Origin: Spirochaeta sp.
GTDB taxonomy: Bacteria > Spirochaetota > Spirochaetia > DSM-27196 > SLAA01
Assembly (NCBI GenBank): GCA_020201015.1
Contig: JAIVHN010000185.1
Coordinates: 1-13,208, forward strand
Length of the DNA stretch: 13,208 nucleotides
Direction of reading: 5' to 3'
Part shown: positions 12,950 to 13,208 of the stretch, piece by piece
Layout of the letters: each line of letters begins with the position of its first letter
Position numbering within the stretch: position 1 is the first letter of the stretch
Program-made: the position numbers and the translations under genes
Notes under the pieces: generated by a model
Database searches by the model: none
Told to the model about the DNA's origin: nothing
Seen by the model: only the letters and a program-made list of their open reading frames with translations

Positions 12950-13208
12950 TACTGATCCTCCATAATTTGCTGCACTCCACGTTCATCCTCAGAACCAAGC
13001 TGGGCAACAATGAGCCGCGTAAAGGCAGACTCGGTTGTGAGACGACCCATAGGTACCGCGCCTTCACGCCATAACTCGTGGCTGGTTACATAGTCGGAAA
13101 AATCAACCATGGCTTCTTGTTGTGATGTACAAAAGAAAGACACGCCGTTGGCGGCACCGTAGTGTAACGCCTCTCGCAGCGAGTAGGGGGTCTCACGCAC
13201 ACTGGCAG
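12949..13208 (-). CDS. C-terminal part of an unrecognised protein upstream of aspS
   Basis: The frame is open from the right edge of the window to TAA at 12949-12951, about 86 codons, so the start is probably outside. A GTG at 13200 could start an 83-residue protein, but no good ribosome site can be judged there. The segment SLREALHYGAANGVSFF faintly resembles the C-terminal helix of PfkB-type sugar kinases (ALRLGxAAG), but the following 60 residues (e.g. VTSHELWREGAVPMGRLTTE) do not fit, and I do not assign a family. No membrane span is seen. It overlaps aspS by one base (TAATG) and contains the aspS Shine-Dalgarno, so the two are cotranscribed and probably coupled. Confidence 0.6.
   Translation of the reverse strand, partial: ASVRETPYSLREALHYGAANGVSFFCTSQQEAMVDFSDYVTSHELWREGAVPMGRLTTESAFTRLIVAQLGSEDERGVQQIMEDQ
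12957..12961 (-). promoter_or_regulatory. Shine-Dalgarno of aspS inside the upstream gene
   Basis: GGAGG on the minus strand lies seven bases before the aspS ATG, within the last codons of the upstream gene. It confirms the aspS start. Confidence 0.7.

Overview
The window looks like an ordinary bacterial chromosome of medium GC. I see no rRNA, tRNA, CRISPR array, insertion sequence or phage gene. The gene mix fits a spirochaete best, but this is only moderate-to-low confidence. The pointers are a lipoprotein with a relaxed lipobox, an exported FecR-domain protein, a histidine kinase with a substrate-binding-protein-like sensor, and a compact archaeal-type aspartyl-tRNA synthetase. Some Firmicutes could also carry this mix.

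Layout. (1) Positions 1-1269, minus strand: a 150-residue lipoprotein gene overlaps, by ATGA, an exported FecR-domain gene that runs off the left edge. (2) Positions 1361-4348, plus strand: a drug/metabolite (EamA-type) permease, a soluble PAS-like protein and a histidine kinase. The gap before the kinase is built largely from two short degenerate tandem duplications. (3) Positions 10515 down to 4329, minus strand: a tight four-gene operon of ROK sugar kinase, Ppx/GppA phosphatase with an HD domain, polyphosphate kinase PPK1 and a MATE exporter. Its junctions are ATGA, a 9-base gap with the ppk Shine-Dalgarno built on the ppx stop codon, and TTGA. (4) Positions 10648-11670, plus strand, divergent from the ROK gene: a NadR-like protein with an intact NMN adenylyltransferase half and a degenerate second half. 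(5) Positions 13208 down to 11678, minus strand: the 3' end of an unrecognised gene overlapping an archaeal-type AspRS gene by one base.

How the genes fit together. PPK makes polyphosphate from ATP and Ppx degrades it, so the core operon controls a polyphosphate pool. Cotranscription with a sugar kinase and an exporter suggests a link to carbon and energy state or stress, which is inference. The AspRS carries both residues associated with relaxed tRNA recognition (His23, Pro72), so it probably also charges tRNA-Asn for the GatCAB amidotransferase route.

The main oddities are two proteins with missing parts. The histidine kinase has only the first half of its extracytoplasmic sensor, joined directly to a catalytic core with all expected motifs and with no membrane span between them. 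The NadR-like protein has lost the P-loop of its ribosylnicotinamide kinase domain. No gene-free stretch exceeds 300 bases, and I found no convincing intrinsic terminator at either convergent junction.
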